Of a stretch of 64,000 bases of DNA, positions 21,315-31,004 are shown in pieces. This DNA is from Tenrec ecaudatus (taxonomy: Eukaryota > Chordata > Mammalia > Afrosoricida > Tenrecidae): the NCBI RefSeq assembly GCF_050624435.1, contig NC_134541.1, positions 105,210,805 to 105,274,804 on the forward strand. Reading direction: 5' to 3'. The position numbers were made by a program, and so were the translations under genes. Below the pieces are notes generated by a model. It had not been told where the DNA came from. It worked only from the letters and a program-made list of their open reading frames with translations, and made no database searches. Within the stretch, counting starts at the first letter, position 1; every line of letters starts with the position of its first letter.

Positions 21315-21377
21315 AGAGTTGGGACATGGTACAACCACTGTGGAAAATGGCATGGCACTTCCTGAGAAGTGCCCCCT
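21315..21377 (+). mobile_element. L1 fragment, ORF2 end region
   Basis: GGTACAACCACTGTGGAAAATGG, then CATGGCACTTCCTGAG, corresponds to the L1 segment coding WYNHCGK just before the 3' UTR. Only about 60 bases are recognisable. Confidence 0.55.
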
Positions 21378-21815
21378 TACTTTCTCAAGCATATAGTCCT
21401 CCTCCAGAGGCTGCTCTCTCTTGACAACAAGTTCCAAATGCACGAGAAGGCTTGCCATCCTTGCCTGGAAGGGGCATCCTGGCTGTACTTCTTCTTTCAA
21501 GACAAATGTTTATTCTTTTAGCAGTCCATGAACATCTAATAGTCTTCACCACGACTATAATTCAAACATATCAGTTCTTCTTTGGTCTTCCTTATTCACT
21601 GTCCGACTTTCACAGGCAAAGCTGGCTGTTGAAGATACCATGGCTGGAGGCAGCTGCCCCTTAGGCATCAAAGCCACATCCGTGCTTTACAGCGCTTAAA
21701 GAGGCTGTGTGCCGCAGATTACCCAATGCGCTGGATCATTTGATCTCCTGACTTCCACTTCCCTGAGCATGGATTATGGATCCAAGCAAGACAAACACTG
21801 TCACAACCTCAGCTG
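21378..21815 (-). mobile_element. RTE LINE, ORF 3' portion
   Basis: Antisense order: GCCATCCTTGCCTGGAAGG, GGCTGTACTTCTTCTTTCAAG, AGCAGTCCATGAACATC, TATAATTCAAACATATCAG, GTCCGACTTTCACAGGC, GAAGATACCATGGCTGG, CAATGCGCTGGATCATTTG and GGATCCAAGCAAGAC. All occur in the RTE C-terminal ORF in this order. Truncated on both sides and full of stops. Confidence 0.82.
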
Positions 21816-22129
21816 GGCTACAGGCATTGGGTAGATGGTTGGGGCTCTCAGTAGACTCATTATGTCCTTCGTGTGTGCAACTGTGTTCTGGTTCTAATTA
21901 TCCAAGTGGTCCGGTGTGCCTTGGAATGAGCAGTGTGAATGCCTCCAGGCAAGCTCCCAGGCCCATCCCAATGCCTATCCTAGAGGGCAGAATGGGTGTA
22001 GGACTCCTTCCCAGGGCCAGGCACTTAGAGCTGCCAGAGATGGGACCTGATCCCTCCAGTTTCATATGGTGGCTCCCTCAAGCATTCATAATGTTTATTC
22101 AATGTGATCATAAAATAACCTTCATGTAC

Positions 22130-22295
22130 AAACATTCATACCTGCACACGCATACACAAATACACACTGCACACACATGCACGCTTGTAAATGCATACGC
22201 ACATGTACATACACGCGTGTATGCACATACATGCACACTCATGGATATCCATACCCATGTACTCCCCCACAAACATACACATGCAAACACATCAA
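22130..22295. repeat. Imperfect CA/TG-rich alternating tract
   Basis: A 160-base region of alternating purine-pyrimidine steps (ACACACATGCACGC, TACACGCGTGTATGC). It is too degenerate to be a simple microsatellite. The cysteine-rich or His/Thr-rich frames here are artefacts of the repeat. Confidence 0.8.
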
Positions 22296-22483
22296 GCAGG
22301 TGTTCTCACTTTCCTAATTGTCCTGTACTTAGCAACTTTTTGAATCCCAAATAAGGAAGAGTCTGCCTCTGAAAACCAATTCAATTATTTATTCTCATTA
22401 AATATTGAAAACTCACAGGATTCCAATTGCTTCCCCCTTAAGATGATCCAAGTCTGGGATGAGAGTCCCTTCTGACAAACCTA

Positions 22484-22872
22484 AAGTACCCTAGTGGCAT
22501 GCTGGGTGAGGCGCTGGGCTGCCAAGCACCAGGCTGGCAGGTCAAACCTGCCCGCTGCTCTGAGGAAGAAAGAAGAGGCTGTCTGCTCCCATGAAAATGA
22601 ACAGCCTCTGAGACCTGACAGAGCAGCAGTTCTCAACCTGTGGGTCACGACCCCTTTGGGAGAGTTGAACAACCCTCTCACAGGGGTTGCCTGATTCATA
22701 ACAGTAGCAAAATGACAGTGATGAAGTAACAATGAAAATAATTTTATGGGTTGGGGGGCGGTCTCCACACATGAGGAGCTGTATGCAAGGGTGGTGGCAT
22801 GAGGAAGGTGGAGAACCACTGCTACAGAGGGTGCCTACGGGTTGGAACTGACAATGATGGCATTGAGTTTGG
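22484..22872 (+). mobile_element. AfroSINE interrupted by SPIN element
   Basis: 5' part 22484-22615 (GTGGCATGCTGGGTGAGGCG, CAGGTCAAACCTGCC, GAAGAAAGAAGAGGCTGTC) and 3' part 22830-22872 (GTGCCTACGGGTTGGAACTG, then GATGGCATTGAGTTTGGGG). The intervening 198 bases are a separate DNA transposon flanked by an imperfect 8-base duplication. Confidence 0.87.
22624..22821 (+). mobile_element. SPIN-type nonautonomous hAT element (SPIN_NA-like)
   Basis: Terminal inverted repeats CAGCAGTTCTCAACCT and (complement of end) CAGTGGTTCTCCACCT. Internal hallmarks: GTGGGTCACGACCCCTTTG, CATAACAGTAGCAAAATGAC, AAAATAATTTTATGGGTTGG and GAGGAGCTGTATGCAAGG. Flanked by TGACAGAG (22616-22623) and CTACAGAG (22822-22829), a 6/8 match. 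No transposase is encoded; it would have been moved in trans. Confidence 0.9.
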
Positions 22873-23039
22873 GGTTCTGAGTTTTGGCCAAATATGAGCA
22901 GAGAATTCTTTGATCAGAAACTCATTTTACATCCATTATTGATCAGCTAAAAACATATTTACTGGAAACTCGTGTGCAAAATACAATGCTCCCAAACAGA
23001 GCAACATCCCCTCTCCCTGCCACAGAGTCGGTTCTGGCT

Positions 23040-23125
23040 AAGGGACTCCAACGCCCTGGTGGATTTCTGAGACTGTAACGCTACAGGATCAGAAAGTCTC
23101 GCTTTTCTCCTGAAATGTAGCATAC
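23040..23125 (-). mobile_element. AfroSINE fragment
   Basis: GGTGGATTTCTGAGACTGTAACG, CAGGATCAGAAAGTCTCGC and TTTTCTCCTG, antisense middle part only. Confidence 0.65.
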
Positions 23126-23169
23126 ATAAAGGTCTAGGTAAAAATGGGGTGATTCTCAAGCAAAACCCT

Positions 23170-23345
23170 ATCATCACCAATCAGATTCTGACTTGCAGTG
23201 GCCCTATACAACATGCTTCCCAGAGGGCTATGATCATGACCGGAACCAGATTGCCACGGCTCTCAGCCCTGGGGTGGCTATTGAGTCTGAATGGCCACTT
23301 AGGGGCTAGCAACTCAATGCCTTAGCACAGTGCCACCAAGCCTTC
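23170..23345 (-). mobile_element. AfroSINE, diverged
   Basis: ACCAATCAGATTCTGACTTGC and GTGGCCCTATACAACATG at its tail, ending AGCACAGTGCCACCAAGCC at its head. The middle is poorly preserved. Confidence 0.55.
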
Positions 23346-23502
23346 TTCCTCTTCTCATCCGGAATTTGAATAAGGCAAGACACGGCCCAATGCCTGTAGG
23401 CTAGAAGGTAGGCACATATAAACTTGGGTGAAAGAGAAGCTGGCATTCTACAAGAGAAAACAAACACCCACACAAGCTCACAGCCATCTAGAAGAATAAG
23501 CC

Positions 23503-23842
23503 ACCATGGACTGCTCGCAGGACAATCCCCTCTGGCGTGGAAGGGCGGCCAGCGTGCTCCTCAGAGGCAAGGGTGGTGAGACTTTGTTTCCCAGGCTCTG
23601 GACCCATTGCCAGGAGAGACCAGTCCCTGGAGAAGGACATCATGCTCGGTAAGGTGGAGGGACTGCAAAAAAGAGAAGGGTACTCACGGAGAGGGATGGA
23701 CACAGTGGCTGTGGCCATGGGCTCAGGCGTGGGAATTGGGGGGGGGGGCACAGGACTGTGTGCTGTTTCTTTCACTCTGCTGTGCGCAGGGTCGATGTGG
23801 ATCAGAACTGACTCAGTGGCACCTGACAACCGTTCATGGAGT
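23503..23842 (+). mobile_element. RTE LINE, 3' end with UTR tail
   Basis: One of the best RTE ends: GAGAGACCAGTCCCTGGAGAAG, GGACATCATGCTCGGTAAGG, GATGGACACAGTGGCTGTGG, GGGTCGATGTGGATCAGAAC, then CTCAGTGGCACCTGACAACC. Translated in shifting frames it gives RRDQSLEKDIMLGKVEG and MDTVAVAMG, the RTE ORF C-terminus. Truncated 5'. Confidence 0.9.
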
Positions 23843-23895
23843 GGATTCTGACTCACAGGGACCTATATAGGCCAGGGTAGAATTCTACAGGAGGG
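23835..23895 (-). mobile_element. AfroSINE tail fragment
   Basis: GGAGTGGATTCTGACTCACAGG and GGCCAGGGTAGAATTC. Abuts the RTE 3' end, where shared tail sequence makes the exact junction ambiguous. Confidence 0.6.
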
Positions 23896-24149
23896 GGATG
23901 AGGAATCAAAGTGGGGGTGGGGTGGGCAAGCTATGGTGGGCTAAATCATGCACATTGTTGAATGCAAACCTGATGATCTGAAACATAAACATCCACTTAC
24001 TTCGCAATAAAAATGGTTTGATCCTACGTTCTAATGTACAAGAAGATAGGATGTTTTTGCCTTTAATGAAATATCTTTATTTCTCACCTCTCTACATTTC
24101 TCTCTCTCTCCCTCTCCCCTCCTATAAACTCTCATTTCTGCAGCGCAAG

Positions 24150-24320
24150 CTAGACCTCTTTTCCCTAAGGGTTAAAGCTGGAGGAATGCAGGGTGAGAAA
24201 TCAGTTTATCAATTGTGAATGAGACTGCGTTAGCAGAACATGCTAAGTCAACCCCGTCAGCAGCTTTCCAATTCAGCTGATCAATTTATACATGCGGATG
24301 GAAGCCCAAGAATTATAAAG
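24150..24320. promoter_or_regulatory. Candidate conserved non-coding element
   Basis: Unique AT-rich block: TCAGTTTATCAATTGTGAATG, GCTGATCAATTTATACATGCGG and CAAGAATTATAAAGTGC. It lies in a repeat-free gap of about 1.4 kb. Confidence 0.42.
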
Positions 24321-24689
24321 TGCAGGGCCCTCCTTTGGGGGTTACAAAAATAAGAGAAATCAAATGAATTTCCCAGCACCTTGAAGATAAAAAGGATACA
24401 AAATAACAACCAGAAGAGTTTTATCCAGACCAAGTCCTTTCAGATCAATCTAATCTTCCCCAGCAGGAAAAAAAAAAAAGTTTTGCATTCGGCGCTGGCA
24501 AGAACCAGAGCCACCCAAGCAAAGCATTCGTGATTTGCTTGGAAAACTCTCAGGATACCCAGGCGTTTCTGCATCGGGCTTAAGGCACAGGGGTTACTCT
24601 GGCAAAGCTGCTCTGCTCCCAGGTGCCTCCCTTTCTCATTAGCCCTGCCCCCACCTCAAACGTGGGGACTGTATTTCACCAGGCATCCA

Positions 24690-25085
24690 TTAAAAAAAAG
24701 TGATATAATCAAAAAAAGCATTATTCTTGCCCAGGCTATTAAAAGAGCTAAGTAAATTCATATGTGAGAATAAAAATGATTTATTTACTATGAGGAGGGG
24801 GGAGATGTTCGGAAGAAGAGTGGCGCCCATTTCCATCTGCAAAATCAGGTTCCCACAGAATATGAATCTTCATTGATTAGCTGGGGAGAAAAGCAAAGCT
24901 TCACACTTTCACTTTTGCGGTGTCAGTTAATTGGAATGCTTCCATCTGACAGAGCCTCATCTGATCACGCTGAACTCCTCAATACCGAGCGCTGCGGAAG
25001 ATTCTATTTGCTTCTTGAAATCATCAATTTATGTCCAACGGCATCTGTGGGAAAACGGGATTTGCCAAATGTCTCAGGATGAGGA
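24690..25085. promoter_or_regulatory. Candidate conserved non-coding element (strong)
   Basis: About 400 bases free of insertions: GTGATATAATCAAAAAAAGC, AAATGATTTATTTACTATG, CTTCATTGATTAGCTGGGG, GTCAGTTAATTGGAATGC (a TEAD-like GGAATG beside TTAATTGG), and CATCAATTTATGTCC. Interspersed CpGs (GAGCGCTGCGG, CCAACGGC, AAACGGG) survive although the context is AT-rich. Overlapping frames encode nothing recognisable. Confidence 0.5.
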
Positions 25086-25311
25086 GGCACTTGTGCCTGG
25101 CTGCTGGGGAAGAGCAGCCTGTGTGAAGCTTTCCGTGTGTGCTTCTGTTTCTTCACCACGCTTCTGGGTGGAAAAGAAGGGGTAGAGATCCACCCGCCCT
25201 GCTAAATACAGCAGGAGACTAAAATGTGGGAGGAGCAAGGATACCTGGACACCCTTCCGTCTTCAAAGACCAGAAACCCCTTTCAGGGAAGCCAGTCTTC
25301 CTGGGAGAAAT

Positions 25312-25500
25312 AGACACGGTCAGGTCACCTACTGGGCTCCCAATTGCAAGGTCAGCTGCTCAAAGCCAGGCGCTCGCTCCATAGGTAGGACAAAGACGGG
25401 GCGCTCTACTCCCGCAGAGTTGCAGTCTCAGGAACCCATAGGGACAGGTCTCCCCTGTCCTGCAGGGTCCTGTCCCTGGGAGTCAGAACCGATGGGGTCC
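25312..25500 (+). mobile_element. AfroSINE, 5' end eroded
   Basis: CAATTGCAAGGTCAGCTGC, GCGCTCTACTCCCGCAGAG, GGTCTCCCCTGTCCTGCAGG and tail GGAGTCAGAACCGATGGGG. Confidence 0.82.
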
Positions 25501-25621
25501 GCGTGATCTTTGGCTGCTGCCGTGCTCACTGCCGTGGGAAGCAGGATAATTTGTAGGTAGACACTGCAACCAGCACCGGGTCAGACCCAGCCCCTCTGCC
25601 TCCCCTCCCCGCCGCCTCCTG

Positions 25622-25835
25622 TGGGCTCTGGTTGTGCAGTGCGTAAGTGCTCACTGGGATGCTAACAGAAAGATTTGTAGTTTAAGCCTCCTTTCCTCTT
25701 GCCCCCCTCCCGCCCCCGCAAACACACCCTGTTGGAGAAAGACATGGCAGATCGCCTGCTTCAAGATGACTGTATGAAAACCTATGGGCAGGTCCACTCT
25801 GCCCTGTCCGGTCACTGTGAATACGAACGAGCAAG
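25622..25835 (+). mobile_element. AfroSINE with C-rich internal insertion
   Basis: Head GGTTGTGCAGTGCGTAAGTG and GCTAACAGAAAGATTTG. A C/T-rich stretch (25690-25735) then separates it from TGGAGAAAGACATGGCAG, CTATGGGCAGGTCCACTC and TGTCCGGTCACTGTGAATAC. Confidence 0.7.
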
Positions 25836-25995
25836 CTGGACAGTCATGGTTAGCTGGTGTGCTCATATTGTGTTTTGGTCACTATCTTTGTGTGGCGTCA
25901 TTGTCATGACCAAAATGTGGAAAGACTATTAGCACCAAGCTCCACTGTGCTGGCTCTCCGCCTCTTGGAATGGTGGGGAGTAGAGGTGGAAAAAC

Positions 25996-26175
25996 ATCCA
26001 TGCCTGATTCTGACTCACGGTAACTCTCCAGGACCGAGAAGGACCTGCCCCTGGGTGCTTCCGGAACGTAACCCTTAACAGAAGTAGAAAGCCTCTTCCT
26101 TCTCCTGAGGAGTGACTGGCTAGTGGTTTTGAACTGCTGACCTAAGGTTAGTGGTGCAACGTACAACCCAATACT
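25996..26175 (-). mobile_element. AfroSINE, full length
   Basis: GCCTGATTCTGACTCACGG, AGAAGTAGAAAGCCTCTTCC, GTGGTTTTGAACTGCTGACC and GTGCAACGTACAACCC. Confidence 0.86.
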
Positions 26176-26334
26176 CTTACTTCCCAATGAATATTCTAAA
26201 TGTCACACATGCAACTGCCAATCACTGTGCCTGGGGAATCCTGGTTGCTGCTGCCCTCTGAGCCCTTAAAGCTCTTCTTGTTGAGTTAAGATGACCAACC
26301 AATTCTTGTCCAAACCCTCATTAACCCCCAGCCC

Positions 26335-26338
<4 letters not shown>

Positions 26339-26374
<36 letters not shown>
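26339..26374. repeat. (TG)n microsatellite
   Basis: Eighteen uninterrupted TG units directly before a MIR-like sequence. Confidence 0.95.
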
Positions 26375-26375
<1 letters not shown>

Positions 26376-26475
26376 CAAATCCCGACTTTCCCACCTACGG
26401 GTTGTGTTGTCTAAGTGCCTGCGTCCTCTCTCTTCCCCCGTGTTCTGAGCCGTGAAATCATCTATCATGCTTGCT
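26374..26475 (+). mobile_element. MIR fragment
   Basis: TTCAAATCCCGACTTTCCCACC, then GGTTGTGTTGTCTAAGTGCC and GAGCCGTGAAATCATC follow the MIR core order (TTCGAATCCCGGCTCTGCCAC..GTGTGACCTTGGGCAAG..CTGTAAAATG). Ancient. Confidence 0.65.
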
Positions 26476-26502
26476 CTGCAGAGGTGAAGAAGCATCTCTG
26501 CT

Positions 26503-26705
26503 CTCCTGGAGCTCAGTGGGCACAGTGCTCAGCTGCAACTCACAGACTGGGGGGTAGAACCCACGAGCCAATCTGCAGGCAGCAGGCGGGCAGTCAGATG
26601 CCCGAGAGATACTGCCTTGGAGAGATACTGCGATGGGGAGGGTCCCCCTTGTCCCACAGGGTGGCAATGAGTTAGAATTGACTCAGTGGCAGTGGACTCT
26701 TGGTT
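26503..26705 (+). mobile_element. AfroSINE, diverged full length
   Basis: GGGCACAGTGCTCAGCTGC, GGGGGTAGAACCCACGAGCC, GGGGAGGGTCCCCCTTGTCC and tail GAGTTAGAATTGACTCAGTGGC. The body is expanded by a local duplication of GAGATACTGC(CTT/GAT)GG. Confidence 0.75.
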
Positions 26706-26879
26706 CGGGCCCTTGCTTATGTAATCTGGGTCAGGAATAGACTGTTTTGTGCCGTACCACACATTTTCTTAATAATTCAGATTATAGTGTATAAATGATG
26801 CATATCTCTGAACAAAGGCTATCTTCAGAGAAAGAAGTTCAAAGTTCACAGAGTCAATGGTTTGACCCCCTCCGTCCCC

Positions 26880-27105
26880 CACTCCATACCCCTACACCCC
26901 ACAGGAACCTCCTGGCAGTACAGAAAGTAATCCAGTTCTGCTGGGGGGTTTGTGGGGTCCAGTCCATTCCATGGCAGGTCAGAAGAAAGGCTGGGTGATC
27001 AGCTTCTGAAAGATGTGCCCCGAACACCCCATGGAGCACAGTTCAACTCCGAAGCATGTGGGGTCGCCATGATATGGACTAAATTCAACGGCAACTGTTT
27101 TACCT
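26880..27105 (+). mobile_element. AfroSINE, alternative body subtype
   Basis: AGAAGAAAGGCTGGGTGATC, GCTTCTGAAAGATGTGCC, CCATGGAGCACAGTTCAAC, CATGTGGGGTCGCCATGATATG and CAACGGCAACTG. The 3' two thirds is well preserved and the head is uncertain. Confidence 0.75.
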
Positions 27106-27607
27106 AGCACAGAACCGGTCCCAAAGTCATGTCCATGCCGCCTGTTGAAAGAATGAATGAATAGAATTGTCCAAGAAGTTCATCTCGGTTTCAAGGTGTT
27201 TGGAATCACCTCCTTTTCTTTTCAACCCACCTGGAGGAAAGTGGGCTCCCTCCTTGAACCCACGGGTACAGGTAAATGTGGACGGACACCTGGATACTAT
27301 CTGACTGCCTTCTTCAGACTCCCTTCTCCTACGTCTGCTTTGTGATCCAGGTCCTGCTACGTTCCATGTCCCTATCCACAAGCCGCAGAAGTCACCCAGG
27401 CTGAACGACGTCTGGCTCTCAAAGGGGGCATCTCCGTTCTTCACTGTTCCTGATTCCTCTAGGGTTCTGGGCAGCAGTGAGCTCATCAGTCCCACTTAAA
27501 GTAGGGAAGTCTGATGAATGGGTTTGGGCACAAGGGTTGTGCTGGTTTGTTTGGGTGGGGAGGGGGCATCATGATGGGAGAAGAGCGACATTTGGATTCA
27601 GCTTGGG
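27106..27607. other. Unannotated interval, no gene seen
   Basis: No repeat match and no coding signature; the 122-codon minus frame at 27127-27495 has no recognisable domain. Confidence 0.4.
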
Positions 27608-28075
27608 TAGGTGTTAGTTACCCAATCCTTTCCAGCTTGTAGTGATCCTAGAGACAGCAGAAGCAAACACTGTCAGTCCTACGCCATTCCCATATTGTGC
27701 GTATGAGCCCATGGCTCCTACTACCGTGGGAATCCATCTCATTGTGGGGCTGTCCCTTTTTTGCCTAGTGATCCTCTACTTTACCAAGCATGTCACCCCT
27801 TCTCCGGGGACTGACCCCTGAGAAGTACGTGTGGTGGAGTCTCACCCTGTTTATTCTTCTGGCCGTCCATGGTAGAGCCAATATGCTTTGCCGTCACCTA
27901 ACTCAAAGGCATCGGTCTCCCTCCAGTCATCCTGAGTCTCTGTCCTGCGTTCATATGCATATGAGGCCACTGAAAAGACCGTGGATGGGGCCATGCACAC
28001 CTTGGTCCTCAAAGTGGCATCTTCACTCGTCAGCACTGTAAAGGGGCCTTTGGCGGCAGACCTGCCCAACCTCTG
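27608..28075 (-). mobile_element. RTE LINE, ORF 3' part plus UTR tail
   Basis: The longest antisense RTE piece: starts at the 3' terminus (GTGTTAGTTACCCAATCC), then AGCAAACACTGTCAGTCC, CATATTGTGCGTATGAGCCC, CATCTCATTGTGGGGCTG, CTACTTTACCAAGCATGTC, ATTCTTCTGGCCGTCCATGG, TCATATGCATATGAGGCCAC and GGTCCTCAAAGTGGCATCTTC. Frames are broken. Confidence 0.88.
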
Positions 28076-28229
28076 AGAGATGTGCGCAGTCTCGGAACTA
28101 GGAAAATCTACGTGCCTTCTTTATCAGTTTTATCTGTGTGTCTACTTTTAAAATTGGTTTCACAGAAATGGAAACGCGGCACACGCGCATCCTGAGCATT
28201 CTAAATAAAATAGAGGGGACGCATGCAGT

Positions 28230-28392
28230 AGGATGTGCACTGCAAATGGCTAACACACGCTGCTGAAGCAGCCACAGCTTCATAGCAGCACGCAGCTCAC
28301 AGGGACAGACGAGCTGCAGTGGCCGGGAATTGAACTTGGGTCTCCTGTGTGGAAGGAGCAGATTCTTCCTCGGAGCCATCACCACCCTCAAC
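28230..28392 (-). mobile_element. tRNA-Gly-headed SINE
   Basis: The minus strand reads GGGTGGTGATGGCTCCGAGG, AATCTGCTCCTTCCACACAGG, then AGTTCAATTCCCGGCCACTGC, which follows tRNA-Gly(GCC) from the A box to the 3' end. The body GCTGCGTGCTGCTATGAAGC follows. It differs in its head from the main AfroSINE and is shared with 44088-44400. Confidence 0.72.
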
Positions 28393-28914
28393 AACTCAGA
28401 GAGGAGAGAGTGCTTAATGAGAATTTGATAGATGAATGGATAGACGCATGGGTTTTACACCTGGGCTCAGTATGGTTTAATATCCCGAAGTCATAGGTTA
28501 CAATTGCCCTCCAAGCCCTCCGAGCTGAGTCCTTTCACATTCTCTGGGAAGCCAGCAGAGAAGGAGTTGTCCATGAACAATATAGACTAAAGCATCTCTT
28601 GGGTGTAGATGGGGAGGGGAAGGGGATCAGGCCCAGGATTGGAGTGCTCCCTTAGCCTGCCCTCCCCACACTTCCAATTCCAGGGTCGATGCTCACGATG
28701 ACCCGAGGCTGTTCTAACTCATCAGAGACTAAATTATACGTAGCTCCAGTTTAGCGAAATGTGTGTTATTTTCTCCTAATGAGCTGAAGATGGGCCAACC
28801 TCACATCCCATTTCTGGGATCAGAATGAATGAACAGCACCACCCCTTGACTTAGGTCCATCACCTCTGACACACACACCCCCGCCCCCACCAACTGTGGT
28901 CTTTTTCATTCTTG
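28393..28914. other. Unannotated interval
   Basis: Unique-looking. 28730-28800 (AAATTATACGTAGCTCCAG, TGTGTTATTTTCTCCTAATGAG) resembles the composition of the candidate CNEs but is short. No gene seen. Confidence 0.35.
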
Positions 28915-29087
28915 CTAAGGGGCCCTAGTGGTGCAGGGATTAAGCACTTGGCTCCTAACAGCTGCTCTCTAGGAGAAAGACTTAGTCACTATGGACGCTA
29001 GAAAGATGTACAGCTTTGGAAAATCTATGGGCCAGTCCTACCCTATCTTAGAGAGCCGATCTGAGGAGGACTGGACTCCATGTCCCA
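28915..29087 (+). mobile_element. AfroSINE with internal deletion
   Basis: Head GGGGCCCTAGTGGTGCAGGG, then a jump from GCTCCTAAC straight to AGCTGCTCTCTAGGAG, deleting the B box. Ends with GGAGGACTGGACTCC. Confidence 0.75.
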
Positions 29088-29380
29088 TAGCAGCGGGTCT
29101 GGGTTTTGTTTTTCCCTCTGTCTCTTTTCTAGATGGGTCACATGTTCCGAAGTATTAATGAAGAAGAGGGAAGACAAACTCTCCAGGGTTCAACCTGCCA
29201 AACCACCAACCCTTCAGCATCGTGCAAACACAGGGTGTAGAGTCCTAGCAGTTGAAAGCCAGGAGCCCATTGTCAACTGACTCGTCCTATTGCATTCAGC
29301 GGGGGGAATGAATATGGACAAGAGCTCAGAAGACTCGAGCTCTGTGCAGGTTTAATGGCTGCACCAAGTAGCCTATCTCC

Positions 29381-29522
29381 TCTGGGAGCCCAGGTGGTGC
29401 AGTGGTTGTGCACTGGGCTGTGATCTGTAAGGTCCTTAATTCAAAACCATCAGCAGCTGCAAATGACAACGACTGTGCTTTCCACTCCAGTAGAGAGATC
29501 TCCTCTACTGTTTCAGACACGT
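29381..29522 (+). mobile_element. AfroSINE, 5' two thirds
   Basis: GGGAGCCCAGGTGGTGCAGTGG, CTGTGATCTGTAAGGTCC, ATTCAAAACCATCAGCAGC and TTTCCACTCCAGTAGAGAG. Stops near the GTCTCAGAAAC position. Confidence 0.85.
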
Positions 29523-29535
29523 GCAGATGTGATTG

Positions 29536-29645
29536 CTGTTGTTAGGTGTGGTCTAGTGGGTTCCTACCCATAGAAACCCAATGCACAACAGAACAAGACA
29601 CTGCCAGGCCCTGGCGCATCCTCACAACTCTTCCCATGCCTGACA
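29536..29645 (-). mobile_element. RTE LINE 3' terminus fragment
   Basis: GCTGTTGTTAGGTGTGGTC, CCCAATGCACAACAGAACAAG, CACTGCCAGGCCCTGGCGC and ATCCTCACAACTCTTCCC are the complement of the last ~110 bases of RTE. Confidence 0.8.
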
Positions 29646-29856
29646 CTACTACACAGGGGCATCAGAGAATCCACGGTGGACCTGGGTGGGGCAAGAGGGC
29701 AGCGGAGAGAACGAGGGATGGCAAAGGGACAAGGGGAACTCCCATGAGCACTGCTTTGATTGAGATGATGGGTTCCCGACTCTGTATTGTGTGTCAAAAC
29801 TTGTCAAGTTGTATACTTTACATATGGGCCATTTATTATATACCTTGACTATCTCT

Positions 29857-30060
29857 CAGGAGTCCTGGTGTCGTGGTGGTTATGTGTTGGGCTGCTAGCT
29901 GCAGGGTCAGCAGTTCTAAACCACTAGACTGCTCCAAGGGAGGAAGATAAGGCTTTCTACTTCCATAAAGAGTTACAGTCTTAGAAACTCACAGAACAGT
30001 TATACCCTGTCCTATTAGGTCAATATGAGTTGGCATTGGCTCGATGCCAGTGAGTTAGTA
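29857..30060 (+). mobile_element. AfroSINE, full length, well preserved
   Basis: All parts are in order: GGAGTCCTGGTGTCGTGG, GGGTCAGCAGTTCTAAACC, AGGCTTTCTACTTCCATAAAG, GAGTTACAGTCTTAGAAACTC, TATACCCTGTCCTATTAGG and tail ATGAGTTGGCATTGGCTCGATG. A good reference copy for the subfamily in this genome. Confidence 0.93.
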
Positions 30061-30137
30061 TGTATGCATAGTTGTATATATGCATACATATTACATATGT
30101 GGAACACTACATATGTGTGGCATATGTGCATGCATGT

Positions 30138-30350
30138 GTGCTGTTGTTACCTGCTGTGAAATAGATTCTGTCTCATCGTGACCCTCTGTACAAGCCACAG
30201 AACCCTGTCACAGGTCCTACACTGTCCTCACAATAGTTCTCAGGTTGTTTCAGCCATAGCATCAGTCCATCTCATCGAGGCTCCTCCTTTGTGTCACTGC
30301 CCCTCAACTTTACCAAACACGGGGTCCTTCTACAGGCTAGCTCCAAAGGA
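30138..30350 (-). mobile_element. RTE LINE 3' end
   Basis: Begins GTGCTGTTGTTACCTGCTG, then GTGACCCTCTGTACAAGCC, GTCCTACACTGTCCTCAC, CAGTCCATCTCATCGAGGC and TTTACCAAACACGGGGTCC, in antisense RTE order. Confidence 0.82.
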
Positions 30351-30451
30351 CACAGATATAAGACTAGATATGTATACTAATACTACATACACTAAACAGA
30401 ATATTACATATACTGAAAGCTAAATATTTAGTATAGGTATATAAATATAGA

Positions 30452-30592
30452 CAGGGGGATTCAAGAAGTTCATGAAGAAATGGAATTAGGAGATGTTGGG
30501 ATTGCCCCTGAATTATCCATGAAGCCCGTCTTCTGTGTTGTGTGTGTGTGTGTGTTTTGGTGTAAATATGAAAACGAAGACCCCCCAAAAGA
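30452..30592 (+). mobile_element. Possible MITE-like DNA element
   Basis: Ends are GGGGGATTCAAGAAGTTCATG and, complemented, GGGGGGTCTTCGTTTTCAT. The inside has ATGGAATTAGGAG, TTATCCATGAAGCCC and a GGTGTAAATATG motif. I recall an old mammalian nonautonomous DNA element of similar layout but cannot name it. A (GT)n run (30538-30555) lies inside. No target duplication is evident. Confidence 0.35.
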
Positions 30593-31004
30593 AGGCAGGC
30601 CTTGTTCTCACTCATGTCTACGCTGCAGTGGTGGCTACGTTGACTTCACTGACAGACGGCTGACAACTTCCAATGGTCCCTGCTTGTCTGAGAGCGAGGC
30701 TCGGGGGCGCAGGCAGAACCAGCCGCGTGAGTGTGGCTCTTAACACTTGTGAGGAACTTCTGCGGCAGTGTCCTTAGGTCTGACCATTTCTGGTGGCGTC
30801 TGGTGCAGTATCACTGGCCCTCGGCCTAGAGCTCTCTTGGCTATTTGGTGTTACTGGCATTGGCACTAGGTCTAGTCAAAGTCTCCATTTCTTAGAGTTA
30901 CTACTAAGCAAAGATGGCGCACATACATCATGGAAAACTGCAGATAGGCACAAACAAGAAAACTTCCGCCAGGCACACCACCAGCCACTGCTGATGTCTT
31001 GGCG
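30593..31004. other. Unannotated interval, no gene seen
   Basis: Unique-looking sequence of mixed composition. No repeat or domain signature. Confidence 0.35.

Noticed and set aside
21776..22354. 192-codon frame with His/Thr-rich end
   Set aside because: The C-terminal half is the degenerate CA/TG tract, so the composition is a repeat artefact.
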